In this document: positions 6,666 through 14,166 of the stretch, in pieces
Layout: every line of letters begins with the position of its first letter
Numbering within the stretch: the first letter of the stretch is position 1
Assembly (NCBI GenBank): GCA_023474185.1
Contig: JAMCXR010000020.1
Location: 1-14,963 of the forward strand
Reading direction: 5' to 3'
From: Patescibacteria group bacterium
GTDB lineage: Bacteria > Patescibacteriota > Minisyncoccia > UBA6257 > Colwellbacteraceae
DNA length: 14,963 nucleotides
Notes under the pieces: generated by a model
Seen by the model: only the letters and a program-made list of their open reading frames with translations
What the model was told of the DNA's origin: nothing
The model's database searches: none
Position numbers and translations under genes: made by a program

Positions 6666-7565
6666 CTATTTTTTGCCAGTCTCCTTGTTGCTCAAAACCA
6701 GCAGGGGGCTAGCCACGAAAATCGATGAATAGGTTCCGGCTACGATGCCGATTAAAAGCGTCAGAGCGAAGAACTTCAAGCTGCCGGGACCCCAAAAATA
6801 CAGCGCCAAAAGAACCAAAGCCAGGGAAAGCGAAGTGTTGATGGAACGATGCATCGTCTCGTTGACGCTTTCGTTGACTATTTCCGGCAAATCGATTTTC
6901 CCCTTGGCCTTGCCCAGGTTTTCCCTGGTCCGGTCGAAAACCACGATAGTATCGTGCACTGAAAATCCCATAATCACCAGAATGGCTATGATAAAGTTGG
7001 AATCGGCGGTCAATCCGAAAAAGTGGCCCAAAGCCGCGTACACTCCCGCGGGTATCACGACGTCATGCAACAAAGTCAAAAGGGTTATGAATCCGTACTT
7101 CCAAGAACTGACCGGCCGGGAAACGCGGCGGAAAGCGTAGGCCACAAACAAGGAAATGCCGGCCAACACTAGGATAACGGCAACGATTGCCCTTGATTCC
7201 AAGCTGGCCGAAACCGACGGGGAAAGGGACCAGAAATCCTCGCTCACCACGCCGCTCCCGAATTTTCCCTTCAAGGCGTCCAAATAAGAACTGCGCTCAT
7301 CTTCGCTTATCTGCGGCAAAGTAATCGAGTAGCTCTTGGTGATTTGATCGTAAGCGACCACTGGATTTTTCGCTCCAGCTTGTTCCAAGGCGTTCTTCAC
7401 TCCCAACGGCGTAGCGCTCGGGACACTGACGTCCCAGACTGTTCCTCCGGCGAAATCGACTCCCAGACGGAAGCGAAACACGGCAATGCTAACCAAACTC
7501 AAGACTATGAGCGCCAAAGCAATGATTAGAAATATTTTCCTGTGCCCGATAACGTTAATTTTCAT
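6666..7565 (-). CDS. secF: Protein translocase subunit SecF
   Basis: SecF works with SecD in the membrane and uses the proton gradient to pull exported proteins through SecYEG. The 299-residue product has an N-terminal membrane segment (about 11-30) and then the conserved RLGVDFAGGT (33-42). A short periplasmic domain follows. The C-terminal group of membrane segments (from about 126) includes GFSVHDTIVVFDRTREN (200-216), the hallmark of SecF. Length is normal for the family. ATG 7565 lies 1 nt after the secD stop, so the two are one transcription unit. No Shine-Dalgarno sequence is visible, which fits coupled translation. The stop is TAG. Confidence 0.95.
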   Translation of the reverse strand: MKINVIGHRKIFLIIALALIVLSLVSIAVFRFRLGVDFAGGTVWDVSVPSATPLGVKNALEQAGAKNPVVAYDQITKSYSITLPQISEDERSSYLDALKGKFGSGVVSEDFWSLSPSVSASLESRAIVAVILVLAGISLFVAYAFRRVSRPVSSWKYGFITLLTLLHDVVIPAGVYAALGHFFGLTADSNFIIAILVIMGFSVHDTIVVFDRTRENLGKAKGKIDLPEIVNESVNETMHRSINTSLSLALVLLALYFWGPGSLKFFALTLLIGIVAGTYSSIFVASPLLVLSNKETGKK

Positions 7566-7566
7566 G

Positions 7567-8838
7567 CTATTGCCTTAGAAATACTTTTAATATCGTTCTG
7601 GTGACGAAAATGGCCGAGAACATGCTGATTAAAACGCCTATACCCAACGTAAAGGCGAAGCCGCGGACAAATTCCGAAGTGAAAGCGTAAAGAATGAAGG
7701 AAGTGATAATTGTGCTGGTGTTGGAATCGCGGATCGACGGCCAAGCGCGTTTGAATCCTTCCTCGATAGCCATACCGCGCTGAAGTCCTTTTTTGATTTC
7801 CTCTTTGGTCCTTTCGAAAATAAGGATGTTGGCGTCGACGGCCATGCCGATGGACAAAATGAACCCGGCGATCCCGGATAAAGTCATCGTAAACATCGGC
7901 ATCAGTTTAAAAACCGAGAGGGAAAAGACAATGTAAATAATCAAAGCCAGGTCGGCAAAGAGCCCGAACAAGCGGTAATAAAGAAGCATGAACAAAAGAA
8001 CCAAGCCAGTCCCGATTAGTCCGGCTAGCAGGATGTTGCGCAAAGAATCGGCGGCGGCCGAAGCGCTGACGGTCTTTTGGTTAACCAAGGTGATTGGCGC
8101 GGACAAAGCTCCGGCGTTGAATCTCGAAACCAGCTCCTCGGCTACCGTTTGGGTGATGCCGTTGCCGGAAATCTGCGCTTGTCCGCCGCTTATTGCCTCA
8201 TTGATGATAGGGCAGCTGCCGGCCGGATTGTTGGGGAAAACCAAGTTGCCGTCGACGAAGACGCAAAGTGGCTTGCTGACGTTTTGCGAAGTGAGATTTT
8301 GAAAAATAGTCGAACCTTGGGGATCCAGTTGAAAGTCCACCACCGGGCGGTTGAACTGGTCGAAATTCAGGGAAGCGCCCGTTATATAACGTCCGGTTAT
8401 TCCGGTCTGAACGTAAGTGTAGGTGCTAGTGGCGGAAGTGGAGGTACTGTTGGTTTCTGCCAAGCGGAAGTCTAAAACCGGAGTGGCGCCGATTTGGTCG
8501 ACGGCTTGTTTCAGATTTTGGATGCCGGGGAGTTCGACCAAAAGCTCGTATTGCCCGTTTTGACTGGCAATGCTGACGTTGGGTTCGGTGACGCCGTAAA
8601 GATTGATTCGTCTCTCGATAACGTTTTGCAGGCCACTCATTACCGAGTTGTAATCGCTGGGGCTAACTTGAGACAAATCCACCCTATAAACCAGCGTCGT
8701 TCCTCCAGCCACATCCAAACCCAGGTGCCAAGGCAAAATTTTGGCGCCCAGCCCCTGCGGATAAACGAAAAAGGCGCCCAAAACGCCCAACATCAGGATG
8801 AGCAGCAAAATAATCAGGTTGGACTGGAAACTTTTCAT
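7567..8838 (-). CDS. secD: Protein translocase subunit SecD
   Basis: SecD is the partner of SecF in proton-driven protein export. The 423-residue product has an N-terminal membrane segment (about 7-26) and the conserved HLGLDVAGGTTLVYRVD (38-54). A periplasmic region with VIERRINLYGVTEPNV and YELLVELPGI comes next. Five C-terminal membrane segments include the hallmark IGMAVDANILIFERTKEE. It is much shorter than E. coli SecD (about 615 residues), mostly because the periplasmic part is reduced, as in other short SecD forms. A Ser/Thr-rich stretch (NSTSTSATSTYTYVQ) sits in the periplasmic domain. ATG 8838 follows a purine-rich AAGAAGAGAAAAGA leader. It starts 25 nt after tRNA-Lys and is followed by secF after 1 nt. 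Confidence 0.95.
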   Translation of the reverse strand: MKSFQSNLIILLLILMLGVLGAFFVYPQGLGAKILPWHLGLDVAGGTTLVYRVDLSQVSPSDYNSVMSGLQNVIERRINLYGVTEPNVSIASQNGQYELLVELPGIQNLKQAVDQIGATPVLDFRLAETNSTSTSATSTYTYVQTGITGRYITGASLNFDQFNRPVVDFQLDPQGSTIFQNLTSQNVSKPLCVFVDGNLVFPNNPAGSCPIINEAISGGQAQISGNGITQTVAEELVSRFNAGALSAPITLVNQKTVSASAAADSLRNILLAGLIGTGLVLLFMLLYYRLFGLFADLALIIYIVFSLSVFKLMPMFTMTLSGIAGFILSIGMAVDANILIFERTKEEIKKGLQRGMAIEEGFKRAWPSIRDSNTSTIITSFILYAFTSEFVRGFAFTLGIGVLISMFSAIFVTRTILKVFLRQ

Positions 8839-8863
8839 TCTTTTCTCTTCTTAAAAATGCCTG

Positions 8864-8936
8864 TCCCCCCACCAGGACTCGAACCTGGGACCCACTGCTT
8901 AAAAGGCAGGTGCTCTACCAACTGAGCTATAGGGGG
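8864..8936 (-). tRNA. tRNA-Lys (TTT)
   Basis: The complement folds as a 73-nt cloverleaf. The acceptor CCCCCTA pairs with TGGGGGG, including one G-T wobble, and TA GCTC starts the D-arm. The anticodon loop CTTTTAA gives TTT, and the T-arm carries TTCGAGT. The discriminator is A and CCA is not encoded. C1-G72 is unusual for tRNA-Lys, and the outermost anticodon-stem pair (27-43) is a C-T mismatch. The gene lies 33 nt after dnaJ and 25 nt before secD with no promoter visible in the gap, so it may be cut from a longer mRNA. It is a substrate of MnmA, which is encoded in this window. Confidence 0.95.
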
Positions 8937-8969
8937 ATAAGGCAGACTTGTTTTCTGCGCTCCTTAACT

Positions 8970-10064
8970 TTATTCGTCTTTCAACGTTTTTTCAAGTTCC
9001 TCGAGTAATTTCCTCGATTTGACGTCCAGGCGTTTCGGAGTTTGTATCTCCAGCTTCAGTATCAAATCGCCCCCTGCCGTCATTCCTTCTCCCTTAATTC
9101 TAATCTCGTCGGTGATAACCGACCCCGGTTCCACTCTGAAGCTTACCTTCTTTCCCAACAGATTCTTGATTTCTATCTCCTTGCCCAAAAGAATATCCGT
9201 CAGTTTGACCCGCAAATGCCGGACGAGATTGTTGCCTTCCCGGCTGAATTCGGAATGGGGTTTAATCGACACGCGTACATAAAGATCGCCGGCGTCGGCA
9301 TCTCTTTCGCCAGCCTCGCCCATTCCTTTAATTTTAATGATTTGGTTGCTTTCTACCCCCGGCCTCACATCCACCGACACCCTCTTGGTTCCGGCCGTTC
9401 TTCCTTCTCCCTTGCAAGCGGGGCAAATTTTTTTGGGGATCTCTCCGGTTCCTTTGCAGTACTTGCAAGCGACGATTCGGTTGAAGTTTCCGAAAAAAGT
9501 GGTGTGCGCTTCCTGGACCTCTCCGCGGCCGTTGCAGTGATCGCACTTGGCTTGGCCGGCTTTGGCATCGTAGCCGTGCCCGCCGCAGGATTCGCATTTT
9601 ACCTTAGTTTTGTATTCCAATTCTATTTTCTTCCCGGATTTAGCCTCTTCCAAAGTAATGGCCACCGGCATTTCCAAATCCGAGCCGCGACGATAGCTTT
9701 TTCTCCTCGGCCTGACGCCCAATCCTTCGAAAAAGGCGTCGAAAATTTCTCCCAAGTCTCCGTTCTCGCCGTCGAAATTTATATTCCACTCGAAAGGATT
9801 TCCTCCCGGAAACCCGCCAAATCCACCGGCTCCGTAAAACCCCTGGCTCGGGCCGCCGTTAAAGGCGCTGCCGAACCGGTCATATTGTTTCCTTTTATCG
9901 GGATTTGACAGTATTTGGTAGGCTTCGTTGATTTCTTTGAATTTTTCAGCGTTTCCTCCGTTTTTATCCGGATGGTATTTGTGGGCCAGCCGCCGAAAAG
10001 CTTTCTTGATGTCCTCGGCTGAAGCGTCCCGCGCCACGCCTAAAATTTCGTAATAGTCCCTCAT
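8970..10064 (-). CDS. dnaJ: Chaperone protein DnaJ
   Basis: DnaJ delivers unfolded clients to DnaK and stimulates its ATPase. The 364-residue product has the J domain with HPD (31-33), and a Gly/Phe-rich linker (about 65-112). Four zinc-finger CxxCxGxG repeats follow (157-221: CESCGGHG, CDHCNGRG, CKYCKGTG, CPACKGEG), then the two C-terminal substrate domains (for example GDLYVRVSIKPH). All zinc-binding cysteines are present, so it is a type I DnaJ. ATG 10064 gives the standard N-terminus MRDYYEILGV; no clear ribosome site precedes it. It follows the membrane protein gene by 19 nt and is the last chaperone gene of the cluster. Confidence 0.96.
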   Translation of the reverse strand: MRDYYEILGVARDASAEDIKKAFRRLAHKYHPDKNGGNAEKFKEINEAYQILSNPDKRKQYDRFGSAFNGGPSQGFYGAGGFGGFPGGNPFEWNINFDGENGDLGEIFDAFFEGLGVRPRRKSYRRGSDLEMPVAITLEEAKSGKKIELEYKTKVKCESCGGHGYDAKAGQAKCDHCNGRGEVQEAHTTFFGNFNRIVACKYCKGTGEIPKKICPACKGEGRTAGTKRVSVDVRPGVESNQIIKIKGMGEAGERDADAGDLYVRVSIKPHSEFSREGNNLVRHLRVKLTDILLGKEIEIKNLLGKKVSFRVEPGSVITDEIRIKGEGMTAGGDLILKLEIQTPKRLDVKSRKLLEELEKTLKDE

Positions 10065-10083
10065 GATTCGTGTGTTTTATCCG

Positions 10084-11064
10084 CTAATCCCCCTTTTCCA
10101 GGGACACGGATTCTTTGCTGGTTTGAGTGTAGCGCATAAACGCAAAATTGAAAGCCAAAAGTATCTGGAAAATCAAATAAGCCAAAAGGGAAATAATCGG
10201 GTAAATGATGAAACTGACGCTCTTTACCGAAAGCAAAATGGCGATTACCAAGATTACGTTCAACGCTATTTTCGTCTTCGAACTCAAGGCCGATATTTTA
10301 TCGGCCAGGATGATGGAGATGTTTTGAACCGGGGTCTTGCTTAAATCGATGTTTGATCCGGCGTAGTTTTCGAGTTGAGCGTTTACCTGGGAAACCAGCT
10401 GATTGGTAATAGCTTCCCTGCTCACAATGGGAATGTTGCTCGGTAAGCGGCTTTGTACTACCTGTTTTAAGAAGCTTTGGGTGGAAGTGGCCAAATTAAA
10501 GTTCGGATTGTAGTAGGCAACCGAGGACGCCACGGGTTCCATAAACCCGCTGATCGATTGCGGGCTGAAACGGTAGACCCCGCCGAAAAAATAAACCGTA
10601 CTCAAAAAGATAGCCAATCCCATTACCGCCGCGTCGATTGAATGGCTGGCTATTCGCGAAAAAACGATTTTAACCGACGACTTGAAATGAGACTTGGTCG
10701 CCCGCGCTCCGAAAACCAAGAAGATCAGCAAAACGGCGAAAGCTCCCAAAACATAGCGGGAAGAAAAAAGAGATTGATAAATGAACGGCGCAAAGGAAAA
10801 AGCGTCGAGAACCGCCAGCAGGGAAACGAAAGAGATGTTGGCGACTAAAATCGACTGCAACGTGAAAAAGACGACGAAAGCTAAGGTGGCGAGCAGGCTG
10901 TAGCCAAACTCTCCGTGGGTAAACAAAGATCCGCACCACGCTCCCAACCCGATAGGAGCGGCGGCAACAAAGATGGTCTTCAGCGCCGGCACCCATTCCT
11001 GCCGGAACGAAAGCCGACCGGGAACATTTTGAGCGGGATTGGCAATGGGGGTGACGCTAGGCAT
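10084..11064 (-). CDS. Unknown polytopic membrane protein in the dnaK-dnaJ cluster
   Basis: I do not recognise this 326-residue protein. It has about five hydrophobic segments in the first half (near 28-48, 53-76, 78-98, 103-121 and 142-162). A hydrophilic loop of about 100 residues follows (163-264), then a long hydrophobic C-terminal block (265-310, probably two segments) and a short charged tail. The loop is rich in Ser, Asn and Gln (for example NQLVSQVNAQLENYAGSN) and probably lies outside the cytoplasm, but the topology is not certain. ATG 11064 lies 2 nt after the dnaK stop and is preceded by GGAGAG at 5 nt, one of the better ribosome sites in the window. Its place between dnaK and dnaJ suggests co-expression with the chaperones; a role in membrane stress is only a guess. 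Confidence 0.75.
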   Translation of the reverse strand: MPSVTPIANPAQNVPGRLSFRQEWVPALKTIFVAAAPIGLGAWCGSLFTHGEFGYSLLATLAFVVFFTLQSILVANISFVSLLAVLDAFSFAPFIYQSLFSSRYVLGAFAVLLIFLVFGARATKSHFKSSVKIVFSRIASHSIDAAVMGLAIFLSTVYFFGGVYRFSPQSISGFMEPVASSVAYYNPNFNLATSTQSFLKQVVQSRLPSNIPIVSREAITNQLVSQVNAQLENYAGSNIDLSKTPVQNISIILADKISALSSKTKIALNVILVIAILLSVKSVSFIIYPIISLLAYLIFQILLAFNFAFMRYTQTSKESVSLEKGD

Positions 11065-11066
11065 AA

Positions 11067-12908
11067 TTACTCTCCACCGGAATTCCCAGCGGAGGAATCG
11101 GGTGGATTGTTTTGATTATACATCGATGAACCGATTCTTTGCACCTCGCTTTCCAGTTCCGCGATCGCTCTTTCTATTTTTTCGCGATCGCTACCGCCGA
11201 GAGCTTCTTTCGCCGCGTCGATTCTTCCTTTAACGGCCGTTTTTACCCCATCGGAAACCTTATCTCCGGCATCGTTTAAAGCTTTTTCTGCGGCGTAAAT
11301 CAGCGTCTCCGCTTTGTTTTTGGCCTCGGTCAATTCGCGCGTTTTCCGATCCTCGGCCGCGTATGCCTCCGCTTCCTTTTTCAGCCTTTCAACTTCTTCC
11401 TTGGACAACGAAGTCGTGGCCTCGATGCGGACGCTTTGGCTTTTCCCGGTTGCCTTATCAACCGCTTTGACGCTCAAGATACCATTGGCATCGACGTCAA
11501 AAGTCACTTCTATTTGCGGTACGCCTCTCGGAGACGGAGGAATTCCGTCCAGGATAAATCTGGCCAGAGTCTTGTTGTCAACCGACATCTCGCGCTCCCC
11601 CTGAAGGACGTGAACCTCGACCGATGTTTGGTTGTCGCCGGCGGTGGAGAAAATCTGGGTGCGAGCGGTGGGAATGGTTGTGTTTTTATCGATAACCCTG
11701 GTAAAAATCCCGCCTAATGTTTCGATACCCAAAGAAAGCGGAGTGACATCCAACAAGAGAATGTCTTTGACGTCCCCCTGCAATATCCCGGCCTGGACGG
11801 CAGCGCCGATGGCCACCACCTCGTCGGGGTTTATCCCGCGGTGCGGTTCCTTCCCGAACAATTTTTTCACCGCTTCCTGCATCGCAGGCATCCTGGTCTG
11901 CCCGCCAACCAAAAGAACCTCGTCTATTTCCTCTAGTTTGAATCCAGAACGCGAAACGGTTTCCTTGGTGAGCTCGATCGAACGGTCTAAATATTCGCGC
12001 ACCAGCTCTTCCAACTTCGCCCGCGAAAGCTTCATCAGAAAGTGCTTCGGGCCGGAAGAATCAGAGCTGATGTAAGGAAGATTTATTTCCGTCTCCATTG
12101 CGGTTGAAAGCTCGTGTTTGGCGCGCTCCACCGCTTCTTTCAGCCTCTGCAAAGCCAGCGGATCTTTAGAAATGTCTATCCCCTCCTGCTTTTTATACTC
12201 CTGAACGAGATATTCCTGCATTTTTTTGTCAAAATCATCCCCGCCCAAATGAGTATCTCCTCCTGTACCTTTAACTTCCACCGTGTCGTCGCCGACTTCC
12301 AGAACGGAAATGTCGAAGGTTCCTCCGCCGAAGTCGTACACCACTATTTTTTGGTTTTTCTGCTTGTTTAAGCCGTAAGCCAAAGCCGCAGCCGTAGGTT
12401 CGTTGATGATTCTTCTCACTTTCAGCCCGGCTATTTCTCCGGCGTTTTTGGTTGCTTGCCGCTGGGAATCGTCGAAGTAAGCCGGAACGGTAATGACCGC
12501 TTCTTCCACCGGCTCGCCGAGCTTGGCCTCGGCGTCCGCCTTCAGTTTGGCCAAGACCATCGCCGAAATTTCTTCCGGCTTGTACCATTTCTCGCTCATC
12601 TTGATTTCCACGCCGTGGTCGGCGGATTCTTTAATTTCGTATGGCAGCCACTTCTTGTCCTGCTCGATCTCGGTGTCGGAAAATCTGCGCCCGATGAGCC
12701 GCTTGACCGAAAAAATCGTGTTTTGTGGATTGGTAATCGCCTGCCTTTTGGCCAGCGTCCCCACCAGTCTCTCGCCGGACTTGGAAAAAGCGACAACCGA
12801 AGGCGTCGTCCTCGCCCCTTCGGAGTTTTCTAAAATCTTCGGTTCTCCTCCCTCGACAATGGCCATCGCCGAGTTAGTTGTTCCTAAATCTATTCCTAAA
12901 ATTTTCAT
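11067..12908 (-). CDS. dnaK: Chaperone protein DnaK (Hsp70)
   Basis: DnaK is the ATP-driven Hsp70 that binds exposed hydrophobic peptides, assisted by DnaJ and the exchange factor GrpE. The 613-residue product has the N-terminal phosphate motif GIDLGTTNS (5-13), VPAYFDDSQRQATKNAG (141-157), the second phosphate motif YDFGGGTFDIS (191-201), VGGQTRMP, and the interdomain linker DILLLD (382-387). The substrate domain follows (for example TPLSLGIETLGG). It carries the TNPQNTIFSVKRLIGRR region typical of the long, Gram-negative-type nucleotide domain. The tail is short and Asn/Ser/Gly-rich (NQNNPPDSSAGNSGGE) and lacks the acidic end seen in E. coli DnaK. The start ATG 12908 is 17 nt after the frame of grpE ends. 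Codons around residues 234-243 hold the 27-nt segment copied in inverted form into grpE; here it encodes a normal, conserved helix. Confidence 0.97.
   Translation of the reverse strand: MKILGIDLGTTNSAMAIVEGGEPKILENSEGARTTPSVVAFSKSGERLVGTLAKRQAITNPQNTIFSVKRLIGRRFSDTEIEQDKKWLPYEIKESADHGVEIKMSEKWYKPEEISAMVLAKLKADAEAKLGEPVEEAVITVPAYFDDSQRQATKNAGEIAGLKVRRIINEPTAAALAYGLNKQKNQKIVVYDFGGGTFDISVLEVGDDTVEVKGTGGDTHLGGDDFDKKMQEYLVQEYKKQEGIDISKDPLALQRLKEAVERAKHELSTAMETEINLPYISSDSSGPKHFLMKLSRAKLEELVREYLDRSIELTKETVSRSGFKLEEIDEVLLVGGQTRMPAMQEAVKKLFGKEPHRGINPDEVVAIGAAVQAGILQGDVKDILLLDVTPLSLGIETLGGIFTRVIDKNTTIPTARTQIFSTAGDNQTSVEVHVLQGEREMSVDNKTLARFILDGIPPSPRGVPQIEVTFDVDANGILSVKAVDKATGKSQSVRIEATTSLSKEEVERLKKEAEAYAAEDRKTRELTEAKNKAETLIYAAEKALNDAGDKVSDGVKTAVKGRIDAAKEALGGSDREKIERAIAELESEVQRIGSSMYNQNNPPDSSAGNSGGE
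12182..12208. repeat. 27-nt inverted repeat, donor copy inside dnaK
   Basis: This 27-nt segment is the exact reverse complement of bases 13063-13089. Here it lies inside intact dnaK and encodes part of a conserved helix (VQEYKKQE), so it is the original copy. 854 nt separate the two copies. Confidence 0.9.
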
Positions 12909-12925
12909 GCTTGTTTTATGATTTT

Positions 12926-13066
12926 TTACTTAAAAACCTTGACTCTGGCCGGACGCAAAACTTTTTCGTGCAGCAGGTATCCAGCCTCGATTTCTTCCGC
13001 GACGGTCCCCGACGACCCACCTTCGGTTTCGCCGATTGCCTCGTGGAACATGGGCTGGAATGTCGT
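12926..13066 (-). pseudogene. grpE: Detached in-frame C-terminus of GrpE
   Basis: Directly after the TGA at 13069-13067 the same reading frame continues for 46 codons to a TAA at 12928-12926. The residues include FQPMFHEAIGE, GTVAEEIEAGYLLHEKVL and RPARVKV, the unmistakable GrpE beta domain that contacts the DnaK nucleotide domain. It therefore belongs to the gene starting at 13444. It would be made only by readthrough, or by restarting at the internal ATG of PMFHEA, which would not give a working GrpE. The gap to dnaK is 17 nt. Confidence 0.85.
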
Positions 13067-13089
13067 TCAGGAGTATAAAAAGCAGGAGG
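13063..13089. repeat. 27-nt inverted repeat, acquired copy that breaks grpE
   Basis: Bases 13063-13089 are the exact reverse complement of 12182-12208 in dnaK. In grpE frame they encode SCFLYS, then the stop TGA, which does not resemble any GrpE at this place, while the flanks on both sides do. The segment is thus a replacement or insertion that kept the frame. The short match GGAAT lies next to one end in both copies. Confidence 0.9.
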
Positions 13090-13444
13090 TCACGCCGTAC
13101 TTCCGTAAAATATCCTCCAGTTGATTTTTAATCAAATAGATTCCTTTTTCCACGGCTGTGTTCTTCTCGAGAACGGAAAGGCTGAGATCAAAACTGGATA
13201 AGACCGTGAGCAATTCCGCAATTAAATCCTCGGTGGCAAACTTGCCTATTTCCTCCAACCTCTTCACTTCCTCCTTTTTGTAATTGGCGAGGTCGGCCTT
13301 GGCCCGTCGCCAACCGTCCAGGTATTCGTCTCGCTCCTGAATCGCCTTTTCCAGCTCTGCCTGAAGAGCGCGCGCTTCATCCACTCCCATAAGCAGCTTT
13401 TCTTCTTTTGTTTCCTCGCTATTATTTTTTCTTTCTTCTTCCAT
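13067..13444 (-). CDS. grpE: GrpE, N-terminal part ending at a premature TGA
   Basis: GrpE is the nucleotide exchange factor of DnaK. The 125 residues before the stop comprise an acidic N-terminus and the long coiled-coil helix (about 22-70). The four-helix-bundle region follows (YLDGWRRAKADLANYKK at 41-57, which is the GrpE hallmark, then the segment up to ILRKYGV at 112-118). The frame then hits TGA at codon 126. Codons 119-127 consist of an inverted copy of dnaK sequence, and the native C-terminal beta domain follows in the same frame, so the full gene would span 12926-13444 (172 residues). ATG 13444 lies 3 nt after the glutaredoxin gene; no ribosome site is seen. If the sequence is correct, the product lacks the DnaK-binding domain. 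An assembly or amplification error is an equally good explanation. Confidence 0.85.
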   Translation of the reverse strand: MEEERKNNSEETKEEKLLMGVDEARALQAELEKAIQERDEYLDGWRRAKADLANYKKEEVKRLEEIGKFATEDLIAELLTVLSSFDLSLSVLEKNTAVEKGIYLIKNQLEDILRKYGVTSCFLYS

Positions 13445-13447
13445 ACG

Positions 13448-14074
13448 CTAAGCAATATGTAAAAGTTTATTCAACCTTTCCTTATCGAAGCCGATGACAT
13501 ACTCCGGCTCGGCGTCGTCATACTCGACCTGAGTGACCGGCACGCCCATTTGTCCGGTTCGCCTGACCATTTCTTTGGCTGCCTCCTGATTGATGTCAAC
13601 CAAAATATTCTCATACTTCACGCCTTTTTCGTCGAGATAAGCTTTTTCCATCTTGCAGTACGGGCAGGTGGTAGTCGAATAAACGACCGTTTTCGTCGGC
13701 TTAATGGCCTCAACGCCGGCCGCTCCGTCTATCAAGTTCCTGACCTCGGCTTCCATTACAAGCGTCTCTTTGGTCAGCTCCGGATTGCCGAAAGCGTCTC
13801 CCATGATCGCCGGATTACCTATTCCGATAACGACCCTATCCCTATCCTCTTCCCTGACGAGCATGGCCGAAGGCAGCAAAGCAATGGCTGAATTGCTGAC
13901 TCGTAAAGCTTCAGCCGCCCATTCCGGCCTGGAAATGAAAATCAAGCGGCTTTTCTCGCCAGCTAATATTTGCTCACCCATTACTTTCCATCCAATATCC
14001 TCGGCTAACTTCTTGGCCCGGCTGGAAGTTTCCTCAAGGTTATATTTGCTTTTCCTAAAATAAGAAAGGTTCAT
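13448..14074 (-). CDS. DUF302-like domain fused to glutaredoxin
   Basis: A predicted cytoplasmic thiol-redox protein of 208 residues with no signal peptide or membrane segment. The N-terminal part (about 13-120) resembles the DUF302 fold: IFISRPEWAAEALRVS, then ALLPSAMLVREEDRDRVVIG and GNPAIMG. The C-terminal part (about 127-206) is a glutaredoxin with the CPYC active site (137-140), MGVPVTQV containing the cis-proline (Pro179), and a closing YVIGFDKERLNKLL. It resembles short NrdH/YruB-type glutaredoxins more than classical ones. ATG 14074 is used; no ribosome site is visible. The grpE start follows 3 nt after its TAG, so it heads the chaperone cluster. A link between thiol stress and heat-shock chaperones is suggested by this context only. 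Confidence 0.8.
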   Translation of the reverse strand: MNLSYFRKSKYNLEETSSRAKKLAEDIGWKVMGEQILAGEKSRLIFISRPEWAAEALRVSNSAIALLPSAMLVREEDRDRVVIGIGNPAIMGDAFGNPELTKETLVMEAEVRNLIDGAAGVEAIKPTKTVVYSTTTCPYCKMEKAYLDEKGVKYENILVDINQEAAKEMVRRTGQMGVPVTQVEYDDAEPEYVIGFDKERLNKLLHIA

Positions 14075-14114
14075 ATTTTGTTATGAATTCGCGCGTTCTA
14101 TTTTTTGCAAACAC

Positions 14115-14143
14115 AATGTAGCGCGGAGTTTAAAGAAACGCAA
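14115..14143 (-). promoter_or_regulatory. Possible promoter of the chaperone cluster
   Basis: Minus strand TTGCGT (14138-14143), 17 nt, TACATT (14115-14120), about 40 nt before the ATG at 14074. The matches are only 3 and 4 of 6. No CIRCE element and no sigma-32-like boxes are evident in the 92-nt gap. Weak call. Confidence 0.3.
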
Positions 14144-14166
14144 GAGCGGCAAATCGATCATAATTA

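Noticed and set aside
8494..8925. Plus-strand frame of 143 codons ending PPGLEPGTHCLKGRC
   Set aside because: The ending is the well-known false translation of the antisense of a tRNA, here tRNA-Lys, and the rest is antisense of secD.
9042..9908. Long plus-strand frame of 288 codons
   Set aside because: It is antisense to dnaJ, whose domains and zinc-finger motifs are unmistakable; the plus-strand product has no recognisable feature.
12209..13062. Invertible DNA segment bounded by the 27-nt inverted repeats
   Set aside because: Inversion would break dnaK, there is no recombinase nearby, and the grpE copy is itself a disruption, so the repeats are better explained by one-way copying.
13067..13069. 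UGA reassigned to glycine (code 25, as in Gracilibacteria/Absconditabacteria)
   Set aside because: The in-frame TGA lies within sequence copied from dnaK antisense. No other gene body here contains an in-frame TGA, and a TGA at 5775-5777 ends the sigma4-HARE gene in a typical ATGA overlap. Readthrough there would add only two more codons before TAA, so that site alone is not decisive.
14075..14166. CIRCE or sigma-32-type heat-shock control upstream of the chaperone cluster
   Set aside because: No paired TTAGCACTC/GAGTGCTAA or similar boxes are visible in the gap.
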